From contig CAJUDQ010000031.1 in assembly GCA_910585215.1 (NCBI GenBank), forward strand, positions 1-38,026: 38,026 bases of DNA, read 5' to 3'. The notes under the pieces are model-generated. The model worked only from the letters and a program-made list of their open reading frames with translations, searched no databases and was not told the DNA's origin. A program made the translations under genes and the position numbers. Shown here piece after piece: positions 23,099 to 32,673 of this stretch. How positions within the stretch are numbered: the first letter of the stretch is position 1; each line of letters opens with the position of its first letter. The stretch is from an uncultured Lachnospiraceae bacterium (GTDB lineage Bacteria; Bacillota; Clostridia; Lachnospirales; Lachnospiraceae).

Positions 23099-24721
23099 AT
23101 GAATACAGCAGATACAACATCAAAGAAAAAGTGGGGAATAAGGAAAAAGATAATTTTTTGTGTTATTATTGTAATTGTAGTATTACTGGTGGCCGGATTT
23201 ATCGGATATTTTGTCGGTGAAAATTATTATAAAAGCCATTTTTTAAAAGGAACAACGGTGAATGGGATAGACGTGTCAGATATGACTGTAGAAGAGCTCG
23301 AACAGAGGATTCAGCAATATACGCTGACAATAGAAACAAAGGATTCAGAGGGACAGAAACGTCAGGAAAAAATCACCGGTTCACAGATTGGACTTCAGGT
23401 GGTTTCTGACGGTGACCTTCAAGATGTTCTTAATGGGCAGCAGAGTGGAAAATGGATATTGGGAAGCGGCAAGGAGTATTCTGTGAGCAGCCTGACAAAG
23501 TATGACGAAGCGCTCTGGAACAAAGCGATGGATACTTTGGAGTGCTTTTCCGAGGAACATACCATAAAGCCTCAGAATGCCTATGTAAAAGAATATGACA
23601 AAAGCAGTAAAAGTTTTCCGATGGTCGAGGAAGTAAATGGAAATGAAATCGACAGAGAGAAAGCAGAACAGGTTATGACAGCAGCAGTAGGGAAGCTGGA
23701 GGGAATGATAAGCTTTGGCGAGGATTATTATAAAAAGCCAGAGATTACCACAGAAACAGAAAGTCTGAAGGCTTTCCATGAAAAGCTGAATCAGTATGCA
23801 AATACAAACATTACATATAAATTTGGAGAAAAGATGGAAGAGCTGACAGGAGCAGATATCTGTGACTGGCTGATTATTGATTTTGAAAATTATCAGGTGT
23901 CTCTGGATGCAGAGAGAGTAGATAAATACGTTTCCTATCTGCGCTGGAACTATGATACAATTTTTGGAACAAGAAAGTTCAAAACAAGCTATGGACCAGA
24001 AGTTACGATAGAAGGTGGAGATTATGGCTGGTGGATGAATAAGGCAGAAGAGGTAGCGGGACTGACAGCGCAGATAGAGGCAGGACAGAGTGGCGAGAGA
24101 AAACCGGTATATTATCAGGAGGCGGCTGCATATGGAGAGCTTGATTATGGAAATACCTATGTGGAGATTAATCTTACTGCGCAACATCTGTTTTTGTATG
24201 TAGATGGGCAAAAGGTTATGGAATCGGATTTCACATCAGGATTGCCGGGACCACATCTGACACCTCCGGGAACTTTTGCTGTGACTTATACACAGAGATA
24301 TGCTTATTTGTCGGGAGAGAATTACTACCGAACACCCGTGTCGTACTGGATGCCGTTTAATGAAGATATCGGCATGCATGACGCTACATGGAAAACCCAG
24401 TTTGGAAGTCAGTTCTATCAAAGCGCGGGCTCCCATGGCTGTGTGAATCTTCCATATAATTTTGCGAAAGCACTGTTTTCTTATGTAGAGAAAGGGATGC
24501 CTGTAATTTGTTATAATCTTTCAGGAACGGAATCTACTTCTGTTACGATACAGTCAGAGGAAGAAAAGGCACAGGCGGTAATTGATGAGATTAATGCGAT
24601 TGCGTCTGCTTCAAAGCCGGCGATAGTAGCAGAGCATGCAAGGGCACTTTATGACGATTTGGGAAGTGCTGCAAAGGCAAAGGTTACAAATTACTCGGAC
24701 CTTCTTGCATATGAGAGATAA
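23099..24721 (+). CDS. L,D-transpeptidase (YkuD) with peptidoglycan-binding domains
   Basis: A 540-residue envelope enzyme that should make 3-3 cross-links or exchange stem-peptide ends in peptidoglycan. A basic tail is followed by one helix (about 17-40), then two PG_binding_4-type (YoaR-like) domains: GTTVNGIDVSDMTVEELEQR opens the first, and SLKAFHEKLNQYANTNITYK begins the second. The YkuD domain (about 350-475) has AQHLFLYVDGQKV, the TPPGTF loop and the catalytic HDA...SHGCVNLP motif with nucleophile Cys448. A short helical tail follows. TGGGAGGA precedes the ATG. Such enzymes are common in Clostridia, where 3-3 cross-links dominate. It has its own promoter and terminator. Confidence 0.92.
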   Translation: MNTADTTSKKKWGIRKKIIFCVIIVIVVLLVAGFIGYFVGENYYKSHFLKGTTVNGIDVSDMTVEELEQRIQQYTLTIETKDSEGQKRQEKITGSQIGLQVVSDGDLQDVLNGQQSGKWILGSGKEYSVSSLTKYDEALWNKAMDTLECFSEEHTIKPQNAYVKEYDKSSKSFPMVEEVNGNEIDREKAEQVMTAAVGKLEGMISFGEDYYKKPEITTETESLKAFHEKLNQYANTNITYKFGEKMEELTGADICDWLIIDFENYQVSLDAERVDKYVSYLRWNYDTIFGTRKFKTSYGPEVTIEGGDYGWWMNKAEEVAGLTAQIEAGQSGERKPVYYQEAAAYGELDYGNTYVEINLTAQHLFLYVDGQKVMESDFTSGLPGPHLTPPGTFAVTYTQRYAYLSGENYYRTPVSYWMPFNEDIGMHDATWKTQFGSQFYQSAGSHGCVNLPYNFAKALFSYVEKGMPVICYNLSGTESTSVTIQSEEEKAQAVIDEINAIASASKPAIVAEHARALYDDLGSAAKAKVTNYSDLLAYER

Positions 24722-24733
24722 AATCAGATATAC

Positions 24734-24769
24734 AGTCTGCCTGTATTTTAAAATGCGGGCAGGCTTTTT
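24734..24769 (+). terminator. Rho-independent terminator after the L,D-transpeptidase gene
   Basis: A 10-pair stem with two G-U pairs (24734-24743 with 24756-24765), an AT-only loop that can pair further, and TTTTT. Confidence 0.85.
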
Positions 24770-24799
24770 CATTTTATGATATTGCAGGCACTTTGTTTC

Positions 24800-24828
24800 T
24801 TGACAAACAAAATAAAACATTTTATAAT
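24800..24828 (+). promoter_or_regulatory. Promoter of the clpS-clpA operon
   Basis: A consensus promoter: TTGACA (24800-24805), 17-base spacer, TATAAT (24823-24828). Confidence 0.88.
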
Positions 24829-24906
24829 GATTTCTACATGTAAATGAAAAGGTTCATTCACAAAAGAAAAAATTCACAAGGAACAGATTTACAAGGAGAG
24901 ATTAGT

Positions 24907-25203
24907 ATGCCCAGAGAATCGGTAAAAGAACGTTCAGAGACGAAAATAAAAGTTCCAAAACGCTATAAAGTATTATTTTATAACGACGATTTCACCCCGA
25001 TGGAATTTGTCGTTCTTGTATTAAATGAAATTTTTGAGAAGGATTATAATGAAGCTGTAAAGCTTATGTTGGAAATACATCACAGTACTTGTGCAGTGGT
25101 TGGCATTTATACACGGGATATTGCAAGAACAAAGGCAAAGCACGCAACAGACTGGGCAAGGAGAGAGGGATATCCTTTAAAGGTGGAGGCAGTCGCAGAA
25201 TAG
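24907..25203 (+). CDS. clpS: ClpS, adaptor of the ClpAP protease
   Basis: A 98-residue adaptor that binds ClpA and feeds it N-degron substrates. YKVLFYNDDFTPMEFVVLVLNEIF is the ClpS core with the conserved N-D-D-x-T-P and M residues of the N-end-rule pocket. VKLMLEIHHSTCAVVGIYTRDIA contains the H residues of the pocket and the ClpA-contact strand. I start at ATG 24907 with AAGGAG 8 bases upstream; an upstream frame from 24844 would add 21 basic residues without a site. The gene lies 19 bases before clpA and shares its promoter. Confidence 0.93.
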   Translation: MPRESVKERSETKIKVPKRYKVLFYNDDFTPMEFVVLVLNEIFEKDYNEAVKLMLEIHHSTCAVVGIYTRDIARTKAKHATDWARREGYPLKVEAVAE

Positions 25204-25222
25204 ACAGAAGGAGTAACAGGAT

Positions 25223-27496
25223 ATGGATTTTAATAATTATTCCGAAGATGTGCAGAAATTAATGGAGGATACGTTTTCGGTTGCTGCGGATTATAAAAAC
25301 AGATATCTTCTGCCGGAGCATATCTTATATGCGCTGACTTTAAATGAAGATTTTGCAGACTGTTTCGAGGAACATGGGGGAAACATAAAAAAACTGCAAA
25401 AGGACCTTGCGAAGTTTTTAAAAGAAAACGCCGGTCACGCCGAGAATGAGGAAGGGATGGAGCTGAGCGAAGATTTTAAAGATGTGTTTACACATGCCGA
25501 AATTCAGGCTCATGCCAGTGCAAGAGACAGAGTGGATGTGACGCATTTGTTTTCGGCTATTTTATCTCTGGAGGACAGCTTTGCCGTATATTATGTTATG
25601 CGTCAGGGAGCAGATATTCTTGAAATCCTTGGTAATATGTCAAGAGAAAGCATTGGAAGAGACAAAAAGAGTGAAATGACTTTTGATTATGTAGAGGATG
25701 ATTTCTTTTATAATGAGGAAGACGGTTGGATGGTTGATGAAAAAAGTCCGAAAAGGCAAACCGGAAAATGGCAGCAGTATGTAGAGTGTATGAATGATAC
25801 CTGCAAAAACAGAAATCCTCTGATTGGAAGAGAAACCGAGATGGAAAGAACCATTCAGATTTTATGCAGAATGGATAAGAATAATGTTCTTCATGTAGGG
25901 GAGCCAGGCGTGGGAAAAACGGCGATTATCTACGGACTGGCCGAAAAGATAGAAAAAGAGGATATTCCTTTGGAATTAAAAGGAGCAAAAATTTATTCCA
26001 TGGATATGGGAACTATGGTAGCGGGAACCCAGTATCGGGGAGAATTTGAGCAGCGTTTTAAAACTGTGATGAAAGGACTTGAAACACAGGAAAAACCGGT
26101 TCTTTATCTGGATGAAATACACAATATTATCGGTGCAGGAGCGACGGGAGAGGGAAGTCTTGATATGTCCAATCTTCTGAAGCCCTATCTTACAAATGGA
26201 AAAATAAGATTTATCGGTGCAACTACTTATGAGGAATATAAAAAACACTTTTCCAGAAGCAGAAGTCTGTTGCGGAGATTTCAAAAGGTGGATATTACAG
26301 AACCTTCCGAGAGCGATGCGATAAAGATATTATATGGTTTGAAACAGCGCTATGAAAAATTTCATGGAGTGCGCTACAGCAAAGGAGTACTGGAATATGC
26401 GGTAGAGGTGAGCAAACGGTTTGTAAATGAGCGTTTTTTACCAGACAAAGCGATTGATTTGATAGATGAGGCCGGTGCATACCGCAGACTTCACCCGCTG
26501 GAGAAAAATGTGCAGTCGGTCAATAAAGATTTAATTGACGATATGCTGTCTCTGACCTGCAATATTCCAAAACAGCGAGTGGAGAAAAATGATATTGAAA
26601 AACTTGCAAATCTGGAAAAACATTTAAATAAACAGGTTTTTGGTCAAGAAGAGGCGTTAAAGCTGGTTGCAAATGCAATCAAGTTTTCCAGGGCCGGACT
26701 GAATGAAGAGAATAAGCCGGTTGCCAGTTTTTTGTTTGTGGGAGCGACAGGTGTCGGCAAAACAGAGACGGCAAAGATGCTAGCAGAACAAATGGGTATT
26801 TCTCTGATTCGGTTTGATATGAGTGAATATGCAGAAAAGCATGCAGTTGCAAAGCTGATTGGGTCTCCGGCGGGGTATGTGGGATATGAAGACGGCGGAA
26901 TTCTTACAGAGGAGGTAAGGAAACATCCTTATGCGGTCCTGCTGCTGGATGAAATCGAGAAAGCACATCCGGATATTTATAATATTCTGCTTCAGGTTAT
27001 GGATTATGCAACACTGACTGACAATCAGGGGAGAAAGGCAGATTTTCGAAATATTATACTGATTATGACATCAAATGCAGGAGCTGCCAGTGTAGGAAAA
27101 AATCTGATTGGATTTGGAAGCGGAAAGGTGGATGACGCTGCAATTGAAGAGGCTGTAAAAAAGACGTTTCAGCCGGAATTTCGCAACCGTCTGAGTAAAA
27201 TTGTGCTGTTTCGCAGTATGGACAGAGAAATGGCAGTAAATATCACAAAAAAGAAGCTGGAAGAATTAAAGAAAAAGCTTCGGGTCAAAGCGGTAGAGGT
27301 TGAGATTTCAGAAGAGGCAACACAATATGTAATGAAGCAGGGCATTACAAATGAATATGGTGCAAGAGAAATTGACAGGGTGATTTCAGCGGAGGTAAAG
27401 CCGCTGCTTGTGGAGGAGCTTTTGTTTGGAAAGCTGAAAAAAGGCGGTTCCTGTAAAATCGAACTGAAAGATGGAAAACTTTTGCTGGTTTTATAG
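25223..27496 (+). CDS. clpA: ClpA, AAA+ unfoldase of the Clp protease
   Basis: A 757-residue double-AAA+ unfoldase. The N-terminal Clp_N domain comes first (residues 1-150, with LPEHILYALTLNEDFA). The first ATPase has Walker A GEPGVGKTA and Walker B VLYLDEIHNIIGAGA, and the second has GATGVGKTETAK and VLLLDEIEKAHPDI. A C-terminal D2-small domain (TNEYGAREIDRVI) follows. The short loop LIGFGSG before the last Walker region is the IGF/L motif that docks on ClpP. There is no ClpB/ClpC-type long middle domain, and with clpS immediately upstream this fits ClpA. It should form hexamers that pass unfolded proteins to ClpP. clpP is not in the window. AAGGAG precedes the ATG by 9 bases. Confidence 0.93.
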   Translation: MDFNNYSEDVQKLMEDTFSVAADYKNRYLLPEHILYALTLNEDFADCFEEHGGNIKKLQKDLAKFLKENAGHAENEEGMELSEDFKDVFTHAEIQAHASARDRVDVTHLFSAILSLEDSFAVYYVMRQGADILEILGNMSRESIGRDKKSEMTFDYVEDDFFYNEEDGWMVDEKSPKRQTGKWQQYVECMNDTCKNRNPLIGRETEMERTIQILCRMDKNNVLHVGEPGVGKTAIIYGLAEKIEKEDIPLELKGAKIYSMDMGTMVAGTQYRGEFEQRFKTVMKGLETQEKPVLYLDEIHNIIGAGATGEGSLDMSNLLKPYLTNGKIRFIGATTYEEYKKHFSRSRSLLRRFQKVDITEPSESDAIKILYGLKQRYEKFHGVRYSKGVLEYAVEVSKRFVNERFLPDKAIDLIDEAGAYRRLHPLEKNVQSVNKDLIDDMLSLTCNIPKQRVEKNDIEKLANLEKHLNKQVFGQEEALKLVANAIKFSRAGLNEENKPVASFLFVGATGVGKTETAKMLAEQMGISLIRFDMSEYAEKHAVAKLIGSPAGYVGYEDGGILTEEVRKHPYAVLLLDEIEKAHPDIYNILLQVMDYATLTDNQGRKADFRNIILIMTSNAGAASVGKNLIGFGSGKVDDAAIEEAVKKTFQPEFRNRLSKIVLFRSMDREMAVNITKKKLEELKKKLRVKAVEVEISEEATQYVMKQGITNEYGAREIDRVISAEVKPLLVEELLFGKLKKGGSCKIELKDGKLLLVL

Positions 27497-27557
27497 AATG
27501 TTATTTGTGGCAGTGCCTGAAAAGCAGGCAAGATAGTTTCACAGGAAAGGTAAGAAT

Positions 27558-28733
27558 ATGGAAAGAGGCCAAAAGGAATTTTTAAAAGGAGTATTCTTTA
27601 TTGTAATCTTTGTATGTCTTGTCTGGAAATTTCAGACAGTTCTTACAGTTTTAAAAACTTGTTTTTCCATAATATCACCGTTAATTTATGGATGTGTGAT
27701 AGCGTTTATTTTGAATCTGATTGTAATCAGGCTGGAAAAGCATATGACAGGAAGAATCTGGCAGAAAAAGCCAATCAGACGAAGTGTTTCGATTATACTT
27801 TCTCTGATTATTTTTCTGGGAGTACTTTCTGCCATGCTGGCAGGACTGATTCCTGAAATTGTAAAAAGTGCCGGAGTACTTCAGGACAGACTGCCGGATA
27901 TGATTGGCAATGTGGCCACGTTTATTGAGAATACATTTCATATGTCGGGCAGTCTTTTAAAAGAGCTGGAGGAATTTGAATTCAGCGGGGATATGTTTTA
28001 CAGGCTTATGGAAAATGAAACATTTTTAAGTCTGATTAAGACAAGCGGAAGTGTCATTAATGCAGTGGTGGGAGTATTTACAAGATTTATGATTGGCTTC
28101 TTTTTTGCCTTTTATATACTTATGCAGAAAGAAGAACTGGGAATAAAGGTAAAAAGACTGATTTGTGTATATCTGCCGGAAAAAGCGGGAAAAAACATAA
28201 TTCTTTTTTTCTCAAAGGCGTATAAGGTATATTCAGATTTTATTACCGGTCAGTGTGTAGATGCGATTATTCTGGGAATTATGGTAATGATTTCACTGTT
28301 TATTTTTCAGATTCCATATCCTGTCATGTTGGGAGTAATTGTGGCTGCTACAGCGCTTGTTCCGGTGGTTGGAGCGTTTGTCGGAGGCGGTGTGGGTATG
28401 TTTTTGATTGCAATTGAATCGCCAGTGCAGTCATTTATGTTTTTGATTATTTTTCTTGTTCTTCAGCAGATTGATAATAAAATTATATATCCTCATGTAG
28501 TGGGAAGTGCGGTTGGTCTGCCTTCTATCTGGATATTTGCAGCGATTATAGTAGGAGGAAATATTTCAGGAATTGCAGGAATGTTTCTTGGAATCCCAAT
28601 GGCAGCTCTGTTGTATACATTTTGGGGAGAGGATTTGAGAAGACGCGAAAGAATAAAACGACAGGAAGAAACAGAACGGGAGACACAGGAAGAGGCAAAA
28701 ACAGAGGAAAACAGTGAATCCGTTTCTGAATAA
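27558..28733 (+). CDS. AI-2E family transporter (PF01594)
   Basis: A 391-residue membrane protein with 7-8 helices and a long cytosolic/peripheral segment after the first pair. LIYGCVIAFILN near residue 45, FFFAFYILMQKEEL near 190, and the late PVVGAFVGGGVGM and LQQIDNKIIYPHVVGSAVGLPSIWIFAAIIVGGNISGIAGMFLGIPMAALL blocks are the family hallmarks. The family is named for autoinducer-2 export in E. coli YdgG, but many members move other solutes or ions. The C-terminus is a highly charged tail (REETERETQEEAKTEE-type). AGGAAAGG precedes the ATG. It follows clpA by 61 bases on the same strand. Confidence 0.85.
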   Translation: MERGQKEFLKGVFFIVIFVCLVWKFQTVLTVLKTCFSIISPLIYGCVIAFILNLIVIRLEKHMTGRIWQKKPIRRSVSIILSLIIFLGVLSAMLAGLIPEIVKSAGVLQDRLPDMIGNVATFIENTFHMSGSLLKELEEFEFSGDMFYRLMENETFLSLIKTSGSVINAVVGVFTRFMIGFFFAFYILMQKEELGIKVKRLICVYLPEKAGKNIILFFSKAYKVYSDFITGQCVDAIILGIMVMISLFIFQIPYPVMLGVIVAATALVPVVGAFVGGGVGMFLIAIESPVQSFMFLIIFLVLQQIDNKIIYPHVVGSAVGLPSIWIFAAIIVGGNISGIAGMFLGIPMAALLYTFWGEDLRRRERIKRQEETERETQEEAKTEENSESVSE

Positions 28734-28811
28734 AAGCAGTTTTTATGCAGAAGGATTATTATAAACTTATCGTTATGAAAAAACAAAAAGGAAAGAAAAG
28801 AGGATAAAGAA

Positions 28812-30218
28812 ATGGGCGGATTTTTTGGCGTTGCATCACAGCAGGACTGTGTATTTGATTTGTTTTTTGGTACAGACTATCATTCCCATCTGGGAACAAG
28901 ACGCGGAGGAATGGCAGTATATGGAGAAGATGGTTTTGACCGTGCGATTCACAATATTGAAAATTCACCGTTTCGAACAAAGTTTGATAAGGATGTACAT
29001 GAAATGAAGGGATGGATTGGCATTGGCTGTATTTCGGATTATGAGCCTCAGCCATTGATTATACGTTCTCATCATGGTACGTTTGCCCTGACCACTGTCA
29101 GTAAAATTAATAATACACAGGAATTGACAAAAATGGTGTTTGAAAATGGTCATTCACATTTTCTTGAGATGAGTGGCGGGGATGTCAATGCGACAGAGCT
29201 TGTGGCGGCATTGATTAATCAAAAGGAAAATCTGATAGAAGGGATACAGTATGCTCTGGAGGCAGTAGAGGGTTCTCTTTCCATTCTTCTGATGAATGAA
29301 ATGGGAATTTATGCTGCCCGCGATAAATATGGGCGTACTCCGATAGCAATTGGACATAAGAAAGAGGCCTTTTGTGCTTCTTTTGAAAATTTTGCCTATA
29401 AAAATCTGGGATATAAAGATTATAAAGAGCTGGGCCCGGGTGAAATCGCTGTGTTGACGGATAAGAGCTGCGTTACGCTTGTAAATCCCAAAAAAGAGAT
29501 GAAAATATGTACCTTTTTATGGGTATATTATGGTTATCCCTCCAGTTCTTATGAGGGAGTAAGTGTAGAAAAAATGCGTTATAACTGCGGAGAGAAAATG
29601 GCGAAGCGGGATAATGTAACACCGGATATTGTTGCAGGTGTACCGGATTCAGGGCTTGCACATGCAATTGGGTATTCCAATGAGTCAGGAGTGCCGTTCT
29701 CAAGACCATTTATCAAGTATACACCTACATGGCCGCGCTCTTTTATGCCGACCATACAGAGTCAGAGAAATCTGATTGCCAAAATGAAGCTGCTTGCAGT
29801 GGAGGAGCTTATCAGAGATAAAAGTCTGTTGTTAATCGATGATTCTATTGTAAGAGGAACACAGCTTCGCGAAACTACGGAATTTTTATATCAGAGTGGC
29901 GCAAAGGAAGTACATATACGCCCTGCATGTCCACCTCTTCTGTATGGGTGCAAGTATTTGGGATTTTCTCGGATGACATCAGAAATGGATTTGATTACAA
30001 GACGGGTGATTGCAAAGCTGGAAGATGGAGAAATTACAGATGAGGTGCTTTCGGAATATGCAGACCCTGAGTCGGAGAAATATGAAAGAATGGTGGAGGA
30101 AATCAGGAAGGAACTGAATTTTACGTCGCTTCGCTTTAACAGACTGGATGATATGCTGGAAGCTGTAGGAATTGAAAAATGCAAATTATGTACTTACTGC
30201 TGGAATGGGAAGGAATAG
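28812..30218 (+). CDS. PurF-like amidophosphoribosyltransferase paralogue without the catalytic Cys
   Basis: A 468-residue protein with the two-domain layout of PurF, which makes phosphoribosylamine from PRPP and glutamine. The C-terminal phosphoribosyltransferase domain is well kept, with the PRPP loop LLLIDDSIVRGTQ (about 337-349). The N-terminal glutaminase domain is not: the mature protein would begin MGGFFGVAS where PurF has a nucleophilic Cys, HRGQ(D/E)AAG is replaced by HLGTRRGGMAV, and the HNGNLTN loop is SKINNTQ. The C-terminus has CKLCTYCW, a Cys cluster like the iron-sulfur ligands of Bacillus PurF. It may use ammonia, bind another ligand, or regulate. A normal purF is presumably elsewhere. 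AGAGGA precedes the ATG. Confidence 0.85.
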   Translation: MGGFFGVASQQDCVFDLFFGTDYHSHLGTRRGGMAVYGEDGFDRAIHNIENSPFRTKFDKDVHEMKGWIGIGCISDYEPQPLIIRSHHGTFALTTVSKINNTQELTKMVFENGHSHFLEMSGGDVNATELVAALINQKENLIEGIQYALEAVEGSLSILLMNEMGIYAARDKYGRTPIAIGHKKEAFCASFENFAYKNLGYKDYKELGPGEIAVLTDKSCVTLVNPKKEMKICTFLWVYYGYPSSSYEGVSVEKMRYNCGEKMAKRDNVTPDIVAGVPDSGLAHAIGYSNESGVPFSRPFIKYTPTWPRSFMPTIQSQRNLIAKMKLLAVEELIRDKSLLLIDDSIVRGTQLRETTEFLYQSGAKEVHIRPACPPLLYGCKYLGFSRMTSEMDLITRRVIAKLEDGEITDEVLSEYADPESEKYERMVEEIRKELNFTSLRFNRLDDMLEAVGIEKCKLCTYCWNGKE

Positions 30219-30269
30219 CGGTAAGTATAACGCAGAATTACAAGAGATGTTAGTTGAGGAAAAAAGAAA

Positions 30270-31358
30270 ATGAAAAAAGAAAAAGTGAGACGGTGCAGGA
30301 ATAAAAAGAAAATAATATTCATTACAATTGTTTGTGTTTTAGCAGCATTTTTTCTTGTTATCATGCCTGTTTTGACTGTAATTGTATATCAGGAGAATTT
30401 CGGAAGAAGATATGAAACCTCCGAATGGATATTTTATACTACGGATGAGTTTGAAGGCCTTGAGGTTTCGGAATGTACCTTTCCGTCAAATAAGGGACAG
30501 CTTCTAACGGGTTATAAATATTCAAAAGAAAATCAGCAGATAAAAGGTCTGGTTGTGATTGCTCATGGTCTTGGAGGAGGCGGACAGAATACATATATGG
30601 ATACTGCTGATTATTTTGCTTCAAACGGCTATCTTGTCTTTGCTTATGATGCAACTGGAAATGATAAAAGCGAGGGTGATTCTCTGAGAGGCTTGCCACA
30701 GGGGGTAATTGACCTTGATTATGCGTTGCGTTATGTAAAAGAAGTTGAAGAATATAAAGATTTGCCGGTTGTATTGTATGGACATAGCTGGGGAGGTTAT
30801 TCTGTCGGGAATGTTCTGAATTATCATCCGGATGTAAGCGCGGTAGTGATTGTTGCAGGGTTTAACCGTTCAGGAGATTTGTTTGAACATTATGGCGAGG
30901 TTGAGATAGGTTCAGGGATTCAATTATTTATGCCTTATGTTTCTTTATATGAACGGCTGAAATTTGGAGATTATGCCACATGCAGCGCTATAGACGGATT
31001 TGCAGATACAGATGCGGGGATTATGGTGCTTCACAGTAAGGATGATACAGAGGTTCCACCAGAGTATGGGTATGACATGTTTTATGATAAATATGGCAAT
31101 GATTCTCGCTTTTGTTTTATTGAATATGAAGATAGAGGACACAGCTATATATGCTATTCGGAAGCGGCAAGGAATTACAAAAAAGAGTTATATGAGGATT
31201 ACAGTGATTATGTGGAGGAAAATGGCGGGGAATATAATGATGAAATTAAGGCAGAATTTATGAAAGAGCATCTGGATAAGAGTAAATGTTATGAATTTGA
31301 TTATGATTTGATGAGGCGGATTTTGGAATTTTGTGATTCCTGTTGTGAAAAAAATTAA
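30270..31358 (+). CDS. Membrane-anchored alpha/beta hydrolase
   Basis: A 362-residue protein with a basic start, one helix (about residues 14-38), and an outside alpha/beta hydrolase domain. VVIAHGLGGGG forms the oxyanion region, YGHSWGGYSVG holds the nucleophilic Ser (G-H-S-W-G), HSKDDTEVP supplies the Asp, and EDRGHSY the His of the triad. An acidic region, then a Cys-containing tail (FCDSCCEKN), follows. The substrate, probably an ester or peptide outside the cell, is unknown. GAGG lies before the ATG. The gene starts 51 bases after the PurF-like gene and ends before a strong bidirectional terminator. Confidence 0.82.
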   Translation: MKKEKVRRCRNKKKIIFITIVCVLAAFFLVIMPVLTVIVYQENFGRRYETSEWIFYTTDEFEGLEVSECTFPSNKGQLLTGYKYSKENQQIKGLVVIAHGLGGGGQNTYMDTADYFASNGYLVFAYDATGNDKSEGDSLRGLPQGVIDLDYALRYVKEVEEYKDLPVVLYGHSWGGYSVGNVLNYHPDVSAVVIVAGFNRSGDLFEHYGEVEIGSGIQLFMPYVSLYERLKFGDYATCSAIDGFADTDAGIMVLHSKDDTEVPPEYGYDMFYDKYGNDSRFCFIEYEDRGHSYICYSEAARNYKKELYEDYSDYVEENGGEYNDEIKAEFMKEHLDKSKCYEFDYDLMRRILEFCDSCCEKN

Positions 31359-31382
31359 ATTTAATAGACAATGACAATAAAT

Positions 31383-31437
31383 AAAAAATGATAAGGCAGT
31401 CAGGGAGGAGAAATCCCAAGCTGTTTTATCATTTTTT
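31383..31437. terminator. Bidirectional terminator between convergent genes
   Basis: A 17-pair stem (31383-31399 with 31421-31437; two G-U) has an A-run on one side and a T-run on the other, so it can end transcription from both strands. An inner GGGA/TCCC pair sits in the loop. Confidence 0.88.
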
Positions 31438-31533
31438 AATGCTGGTTTTAGTAAGAAAACAGGAAAATTATGGGCAGCCTTGGACTTATTTCTATATAAG
31501 AATATATCTGGAAATATAGCTGCTTTTTTGAAT

Positions 31534-32376
31534 TTAAGAACGGCTTGTGTTCATATTCAGGCTTTCTGTACTGGATGAGCCAAGCCCGTATGCACTTCGG
31601 AGTGTATTATATACCTTTATTGTAGGAGCAAGCCATACCTGACCGGTTCCACGGTATACATTTACAAGACCTTCTCCGCTGACAGCGGAGCCAATCAGTG
31701 TTTTTGCACTTCGTTCTACAGTAAATTCCAGATTGCTTGAACGCAGTACAGCAAAATTTCCGTCTACCTTTAAAGTATCGTTATTTAAATCAATAATATC
31801 AATTTCATCCATAGGTACAACAGATTCGAGAATAATGACGCCCGGACCTGTCAGCTGCTGCTGGAATAAAGTCTCGCCTCCTGCAACTGCAGCAGACAGT
31901 CTTCGCTGTGCAACAGCCTTTACTGTAACACTTCCCTGTGAGCAGTAAAACATTCCGTCATCAACAATAATAGATTCATTATTTGCAAGTTCTAAAACAA
32001 GAAAATGCTTAAAGGAAGGTTCCAGGACAAGAAGTCCTGTTCCGGTATATTCCGGCTGAGCCATCTGCTCTCCTGTGACAGCTCCGCGGACAAGGCGTCC
32101 AAGTGCATTTCCAGCGGTTACACCGCTGACCATCTGAAGATTTCCCTGAAAATAACTCATAGCTCCTTTTTCAATGGTTACTTTTTCGTTGTTCAAATAC
32201 AGAGCGATTTGTCGTACCCTTACATTCTGTTTTTCCATAAAATAAATCTGCTGCGCCATGGCAGGGTGGGAGAGGCCAAGGAGCTTTTCATATTCAAGCA
32301 CCTCCACTCTCAATCCGCCGCAGGTGTATTCTTCGAGTACCTTTATATGTTCTCTGGTTCCAATAGCTGTTCTCAT
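31534..32376 (-). CDS. AIM24 family protein
   Basis: A 280-residue soluble, beta-rich protein of the AIM24 (formerly DUF124) family. The ordered repeats of V/I-rich strands, with VKAVAQRRLSAAVAGGETLFQQQLTGPG and GLVNVYRGTGQVWLAP, are typical of its double-stranded beta-helix. The family was named for a yeast mitochondrial protein; bacterial roles are not settled. ATG 32376 has AAGGAG 7 bases upstream. The longer frame from 32460 has no site. It faces the hydrolase gene across the bidirectional terminator. No promoter stands out in the upstream gap (32377-32673), which it shares with the divergent acidic-protein gene. Confidence 0.85.
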   Translation of the reverse strand: MRTAIGTREHIKVLEEYTCGGLRVEVLEYEKLLGLSHPAMAQQIYFMEKQNVRVRQIALYLNNEKVTIEKGAMSYFQGNLQMVSGVTAGNALGRLVRGAVTGEQMAQPEYTGTGLLVLEPSFKHFLVLELANNESIIVDDGMFYCSQGSVTVKAVAQRRLSAAVAGGETLFQQQLTGPGVIILESVVPMDEIDIIDLNNDTLKVDGNFAVLRSSNLEFTVERSAKTLIGSAVSGEGLVNVYRGTGQVWLAPTIKVYNTLRSAYGLGSSSTESLNMNTSRS

Positions 32377-32673
32377 AGTGTTCTCCTTTGGTTTAAAGTG
32401 TATTTTTATCAGTGAAATATATGGTTTTGTTCCTGATATTATGATAGCACAGTATGCCAAAAGATGCTATCTGTTTTTGTGTTTGCAAAAAATGTGATGT
32501 AACTTCTGAAAAATCGGTATGGCAGAATTTTCTAAATCTTACTTGATTCATATGAAAATATGTTCTATACTATTGAATACAGACAAAGATACTAGAAGAT
32601 TATTTTTTGTTGTAAATTTTGCAATTAACGTGTATGGTAATTACCAAATAATTAGAATTGAGAGGAAATCAGA

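Noticed and set aside
23381..24211. 276-residue ORF on the minus strand
   Set aside because: It lies wholly opposite the L,D-transpeptidase gene, has no ribosome site and no family motif; it is a shadow.
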